Assembly (NCBI GenBank): GCA_018302185.1 | Contig: JAGVZX010000025.1 | Location: 1-10,839, forward strand | Origin: Candidatus Woesearchaeota archaeon | GTDB taxonomy: Archaea > Nanobdellota > Nanobdellia > Woesearchaeales > UBA10200 | Length of the DNA stretch: 10,839 nucleotides | Reading direction: 5' to 3' | Shown: one piece after another, positions 8,328 to 10,839 of the stretch | Layout: every line of letters starts with the position of its first letter | Numbering within the stretch: position 1 is the stretch's first letter | Position numbers and translations under genes: made by a program | The notes under the pieces: generated by a model | Databases searched by the model: none | What the model was told of the DNA's origin: nothing | Seen by the model: the letters and a program-made list of their open reading frames with translations, nothing else

Positions 8328-8335
8328 TATATAAA
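8328..8335 (-). promoter_or_regulatory. Distal TATA box of the regulator operon
   Basis: The minus strand reads TTTATATA preceded by the purine-rich ACAAAAGC, as expected of an archaeal BRE plus TATA. Transcription would start near 8302, and repeat copy 6 would lie between the box and the start point, a position that usually means repression. Confidence 0.55.
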
Positions 8336-8400
8336 GCTTTTGTCACAAGTACATAACATTACGGATAATAGAACTAACCTTGTTACACAATTAATCTAAT

Positions 8401-8958
8401 TCAGTAAGAAAACAAGAAACTAGCTATTCCTACTACTATGAATATTATACCTGAAACAATATTGACAGTTTTCGGCTTAATGTATTTATTGATATTCTTT
8501 CCTATAAAAATAGCAAGTCCAGTCACTAAGCTTATTCCTAAAACTGTGCTTACTAAAACCAGCCATGGGTTGTATTCTGTTGCAAATAATGCAGCAGCGA
8601 TCTGTGTCTTATCAGCAAGCTCAGTCATGAACATCAGTGAAAAAGCAGCAAGAAATGCATTGCCGTCATGCACTTTTACGTTTTCAACTTTTTGAAAGAA
8701 TAATGTATAAATTCCAAAACCTACAAATAATAACCCTGCTATAATCTTTATTACCTTGATCGGCAGAAATGTCAGCAGATAAGCTCCTGTCAATATCGCT
8801 AGCCCGTCTACAAGCAAGACGCCAAAGAATGAGCCTAAGAATAACCTGAAATGAGCTTTCTTATGCCTGGAAGACAGGGCAATCATCGCCAGCATCGTCT
8901 TATCACCGAGCTCAGCAAGTGTTATTGTCACAAAAGGGATCAAAAAGTCAGGTGTCAT
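8401..8958 (-). CDS. UPF0016/GDT1-family cation (Mn2+/Ca2+) transporter
   Basis: This 185-residue membrane protein has about six hydrophobic spans in two homologous halves. Each half carries the family signature E-x-G-D-[KR]-[TS]: ELGDKT at 16-21 and ELADKT at 113-118, where the glycine has become alanine. A short hydrophilic loop (about 89-100) joins the halves. Family members (TMEM165, yeast Gdt1, bacterial MneA-like) move Mn2+ or Ca2+ against protons; the acidic residues of the two motifs are thought to bind the ion. Size and start fit the family; the N-terminus begins directly with the first span. It is on the same strand as the regulator but 299 bp away with promoters between, so it is probably a separate unit. 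A role in Mn export is inferred from the family. Confidence 0.93.
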   Translation of the reverse strand: MTPDFLIPFVTITLAELGDKTMLAMIALSSRHKKAHFRLFLGSFFGVLLVDGLAILTGAYLLTFLPIKVIKIIAGLLFVGFGIYTLFFQKVENVKVHDGNAFLAAFSLMFMTELADKTQIAAALFATEYNPWLVLVSTVLGISLVTGLAIFIGKNINKYIKPKTVNIVSGIIFIVVGIASFLFSY

Positions 8959-8979
8959 ACTATTGAGATTATTAGATAC

Positions 8980-8988
8980 TATTTAAAA
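8980..8988 (-). promoter_or_regulatory. TATA box of the UPF0016 gene, leaderless spacing
   Basis: The minus strand reads TTTTAAATA, centred 26 bases before the ATG at 8958, so transcription should begin at or next to the start codon. No Shine-Dalgarno-like sequence precedes the ATG, which agrees with a leaderless message. Confidence 0.6.
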
Positions 8989-9099
8989 GTTTTTATAATC
9001 ACTATATTAATAATGAAGCATATATTTAAATCAAGATATAATTCTTCTTCTTTCTCCTTTATTTCTTGTATCTTCCCTCGAGAATAAAAATACATAACC

Positions 9100-9107
9100 T
9101 TTATAAA
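9100..9107 (+). promoter_or_regulatory. Strong TATA box before the structured region
   Basis: The plus strand reads TTTATAAA after ACATAACC. It would start transcription near 9129, which places all three inverted repeats downstream within the transcript. The box is palindromic, so the minus strand cannot be excluded, but the UPF0016 gene has its own closer box. Confidence 0.5.
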
Positions 9108-9128
9108 CAAGTGCTAATTCTTATGCAC

Positions 9129-9258
9129 ATAGTATCAAAAGGTGTTTAGTGTTTAAGCATGGCTTAAACACTTGTATATAAACGAGCCTGAAAAGAATTG
9201 CCTTTCCAGTACAGTTTAATTACTGTTTCTATAAGGCATTTCATAAATAGGCTTTTTT
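9129..9258 (+). ncRNA. Candidate structured small RNA or leader, unknown family
   Basis: A nested stem-loop spans 9184-9254. The outer stem is AGCCT (9185-9189) with AGGCT (9249-9253), extended by G-U pairs. The middle stem is GAATTGCCTT (9195-9204) with AAGGCATTTC (9233-9242), with one mismatch. The inner stem is ACAGT (9211-9215) with ACTGT (9222-9226) around a 6-base loop. The internal loops are near-symmetric and a T6 run (9253-9258) overlaps the stem foot, like a U-tract terminator. With the TATA box at 9100 and the 11-bp hairpin this gives an RNA of about 130 nt; ends are estimates. It has no tRNA, 5S, SRP, RNase P or C/D-box motifs. A leader controlling the ribosomal operon is the main alternative. 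Confidence 0.45.
9148..9172 (+). promoter_or_regulatory. Perfect 11-bp inverted repeat just before a TATA box
   Basis: AGTGTTTAAGC (9148-9158) and GCTTAAACACT (9162-9172) are perfect inverted copies around a 3-base centre. GTGTTTA also occurs twice in tandem (9142-9155). A second TATA box, TATATAAA, follows at 9175-9182. It may be an operator for that box, or a hairpin in an RNA starting near 9129. Confidence 0.6.
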
Positions 9259-9264
9259 AAGATA

Positions 9265-9322
9265 AAGCTAAAGCTCAGATTCAAAGAGACTGATTCATGC
9301 TCTTTGCTATGTGCTTTTGCTT
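9265..9322 (+). other. Second long hairpin in the rpl3 upstream region
   Basis: AAGCTAAAGC (9265-9274) pairs with GCTTTTGCTT (9313-9322) with one T-T mismatch. Inside it CAAAGAG (9282-9288) pairs perfectly with CTCTTTG (9300-9306). The internal loop is 7 versus 6 bases and the apical loop is 11 bases. It has the same architecture as the preceding stem-loop (two stems with a near-symmetric internal loop). It could belong to the rpl3 leader or to a longer RNA. Confidence 0.5.
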
Positions 9323-9357
9323 ATTGGTAATATCATATCATATTGTATTATCAATAA

Positions 9358-9367
9358 TTTAATATTA
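9358..9367 (+). promoter_or_regulatory. Probable TATA box of the rpl3 operon
   Basis: TTTAATATTA lies about 40 bases before the rpl3 ATG, so transcription would begin near 9388 with a leader of only about 15 A-rich bases. No Shine-Dalgarno-like sequence stands before the ATG, in keeping with an almost leaderless first gene. A longer transcript from 9100 or 9175 is possible. Confidence 0.4.
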
Positions 9368-9402
9368 TACAGTTCATCAAATAAAAAACATAAAAACAAA
9401 AA

Positions 9403-10374
9403 ATGGCACACATCCGATGGCCGAACAGGGGAAGCATGCAGTATTGGCCTAGATCCAGGGCTAAACGAATCTATCCAGCTGTTAAATATTGGGCAGCAAA
9501 TGTTAAGGATATCAAGCCATTGGGATTTGCAGGTTATAAAGTCGGCATGACGCATATATTATATACTGATGCCAAATCAACTTCAATGACAAAAGGCGAG
9601 GACATTTTCTGTCCTGTAACAATTATCGAATGCCCTCCGCTGAAGGTCGCAGCTGCCAGATTCTATAAAAATTCTCCATACGGCCAAAAAGTCATCACAG
9701 ATGTTTTCTATTCAAAACTTGACAAGGATCTTGCTCGTTCAATATTTCTATCAAAAAAAGAGCCATCAAAAAAGCTCGAGGATGTAAAAGAATTTGATGA
9801 CTTAAAGCTTGTTGTTTACACTCAGCCAAAGCTTTCTGCCATCGGCAAGAAAAAGCCAGAGATCTTTGAGGTAGCTTTAGGCGGCCAAAAAGAAGAAAAG
9901 CTAAAATATGCATCTGAAAATCTTGGCAAAGAGATTTCTATCAATAATGTGTTCAAAGAAGGTCAGCAGGTTGATATTCATTCTGTTACTAAAGGTAAAG
10001 GTTTCCAAGGCCCAGTTAAGCGTTTTGGTGTTCGTGTCAGGCAGCATAAATCAGAAAAGACAAAAAGAGGACCAGGCAGTTTAGGTGCATGGAAAGCTCA
10101 AGGTCATATCATGTATCGTGTTCCTCATGCAGGACAGACAGGCTTTCAGACAAGGACAGAATTCAATAAATGGGTTGTTAAGATTTCCACAAAGCCAGAA
10201 GAGATAAACACAAGCGCCGGATTTGTAAGATATGGTAATGTTAAATCATCATATTTATTGCTCAAGGGTTGTATTGGTGGAGCATCAAAAAGATTGATCA
10301 GGATGACAGATGCAACTCGGCCAAATAAAGCTATCCAGAAAGATCCTGCAAATATCCAGTTCATAAGCAAATAA
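9403..10374 (+). CDS. rpl3: Large-subunit ribosomal protein uL3 (L3), archaeal type
   Basis: This 323-residue protein has the usual length of archaeal and eukaryotic uL3. The basic N-terminus (RWPNRGSMQYWPRSRAKR, 5-22) fits the family opening RRGS-x-x-x-x-P-R-x-R-A. GFAGYKVGMTH (41-51) and the hallmark VTKGKGFQGPVKRFG (195-209) follow. The loop GHIMYRVPHAGQTGFQTRTEFN (234-255) matches the archaeal/eukaryal extension that approaches the peptidyl-transferase centre. uL3 binds 23S rRNA early in assembly. The start at 9403 gives the correct N-terminus. As in other archaea it leads the S10-type operon and is followed by rpl4. The upstream region holds unusual structured DNA that might regulate it. 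Confidence 0.98.
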   Translation: MAHIRWPNRGSMQYWPRSRAKRIYPAVKYWAANVKDIKPLGFAGYKVGMTHILYTDAKSTSMTKGEDIFCPVTIIECPPLKVAAARFYKNSPYGQKVITDVFYSKLDKDLARSIFLSKKEPSKKLEDVKEFDDLKLVVYTQPKLSAIGKKKPEIFEVALGGQKEEKLKYASENLGKEISINNVFKEGQQVDIHSVTKGKGFQGPVKRFGVRVRQHKSEKTKRGPGSLGAWKAQGHIMYRVPHAGQTGFQTRTEFNKWVVKISTKPEEINTSAGFVRYGNVKSSYLLLKGCIGGASKRLIRMTDATRPNKAIQKDPANIQFISK

Positions 10375-10477
10375 GCAGGGAAAAAATATTCATAAAAAAA
10401 ATTATAAAAAATCAAAACTCAAAAAAATAACGAACAAAAAATCACAAAATACAAAACAACAATTTTCAAGGTATAAA
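10375..10477 (+). other. A-rich spacer between rpl3 and rpl4
   Basis: The 103-base gap is dominated by A runs on the coding strand and holds no reading frame, no stable hairpin and no T tract, so read-through into rpl4 is expected. It is longer than the tight or overlapping junctions common in archaeal ribosomal operons. Confidence 0.5.
10468..10472 (+). promoter_or_regulatory. Shine-Dalgarno-like AAGGT for rpl4
   Basis: AAGGT ends five bases before the rpl4 ATG at 10478. It supports that start and contrasts with rpl3, which has no such site. Confidence 0.5.
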
Positions 10478-10839
10478 ATGGAACTAAAAATATTCGACTC
10501 AAGCGGAGCAGAAAAAGGCAAGATGAATCTGCCTGTACAGTTCACTGAACCTGTAAGGTCTGATCTGATCCATAGGGCAGTTTTAGCTATCCAGACTCAT
10601 AAAAGGCAGCCGTATGGTTCTTCAATAGAAGCTGGTATGCGCCACAGCGCAAAGCTTTCCAGAAGAAGAAGAAACTACCGAGGCGCATATGGTAAAGGTA
10701 TCGGCAGAACCCCTAGAAAGATAATGAACAGGCGCGGCGCACAGATGCATTGGGTCGGTGCAATGGCTCCTAATACGGTTGGTGGTAGAAGAGCTCATCC
10801 TCCAAAGACAGATCGTTTATGGGGCGTTAAGATCAATAT
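10478..10839 (+). CDS. rpl4: Large-subunit ribosomal protein uL4 (L4), N-terminal half
   Basis: The first 120 residues are visible and the gene runs off the window; archaeal uL4 is about 250 residues, so roughly half is seen. The opening strand MELKIFDSSG and the segment EPVRSDLIHRAVLAIQTHKRQPYG (24-47) are typical of archaeal uL4. So is the long basic loop with RRRRNYRGAYGKGIGRTPRK (62-81) and VGGRRAHPPK (101-110), which lines the nascent-peptide exit tunnel. It follows rpl3 in the standard archaeal order. The visible part shows no damage. Confidence 0.97.
   Translation, partial: MELKIFDSSGAEKGKMNLPVQFTEPVRSDLIHRAVLAIQTHKRQPYGSSIEAGMRHSAKLSRRRRNYRGAYGKGIGRTPRKIMNRRGAQMHWVGAMAPNTVGGRRAHPPKTDRLWGVKIN

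Noticed and set aside
8336..8400. Intrinsic terminator after the UPF0016 gene
   Set aside because: I found no stable hairpin or clear T tract on the minus strand just after the stop, so no terminator is called.
8851..9087. Small plus-strand frame, including a 24-codon version from the ATG at 9013
   Set aside because: The long form is antisense to the UPF0016 gene; the short form is Ser/Phe-rich with no motif or ribosome site, and lies in the UPF0016 promoter region.
9184..9254. tRNA or box C/D guide RNA
   Set aside because: No T-loop GGTTCGA-type sequence, no cloverleaf, and no TGATGA C box; only isolated CTGA tetramers, expected by chance.
9307..9555. Overlapping frames on both strands before and inside rpl3 (9307-9555 minus, 9311-9550 plus)
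   Set aside because: They overlap the well-supported uL3 N-terminus in other frames and show no recognisable protein.
9695..10415. Minus-strand frames at 9695-9913 and 10146-10415
   Set aside because: Both are antisense shadows of rpl3, whose frame is confirmed by conserved motifs along its length.

Overview
The window looks like a low-GC archaeal genome, most likely from a small-genome DPANN lineage (Woesearchaeota/Pacearchaeota-like). The evidence is archaeal-type uL3 and uL4 ribosomal genes, TATA-box promoters with little or no leader, and a very long surface protein with Asn/Thr/Ser-rich beta-helix repeats. The lineage is an inference from gene style; no rRNA is present.

Region 1-7460 is one uninterrupted minus-strand reading frame that I read codon by codon to the window edge. 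At least 2486 codons are visible and the C-terminus lies outside. The protein has a basic coiled-coil N-terminus, one membrane span (about residues 127-151) and a very large ectodomain. The ectodomain has an N-terminal beta-rich part (about 155-620) and then four right-handed beta-helix blocks. Each block opens with a conserved four-cysteine cap, and blocks are separated by about 100-residue Ig-like/carboxypeptidase-regulatory-like linkers. The three linkers recur at exactly 1278 bp (426 codons).

Region 7457-8101 (minus) encodes a 214-residue protein with two tandem helix-turn-helix units. Its stop overlaps the start of the giant gene (ATGA), so the two are probably co-transcribed and translationally coupled. 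Region 8102-8400 in front of it carries six direct repeats of TATGTAAGTA arranged as three pairs with exactly 23 bp between copies, interleaved with two or three TATA boxes. This looks like an operator array. The regulator, the array and the giant surface protein together form the most interesting unit of the window: a regulated surface-adhesin cassette.

Region 8401-8958 (minus) is a UPF0016/GDT1-family cation (Mn/Ca) exporter with a predicted leaderless promoter. Region 8959-9402 is a divergent intergenic region that carries, on the plus strand, a strong TATA box and three sizeable inverted-repeat structures. One is a 70-nt nested stem-loop ending in T6, so an unrecognised small RNA or structured leader is likely. 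Region 9403-10839 starts the S10-type ribosomal operon: rpl3 complete, then rpl4 cut by the window edge.
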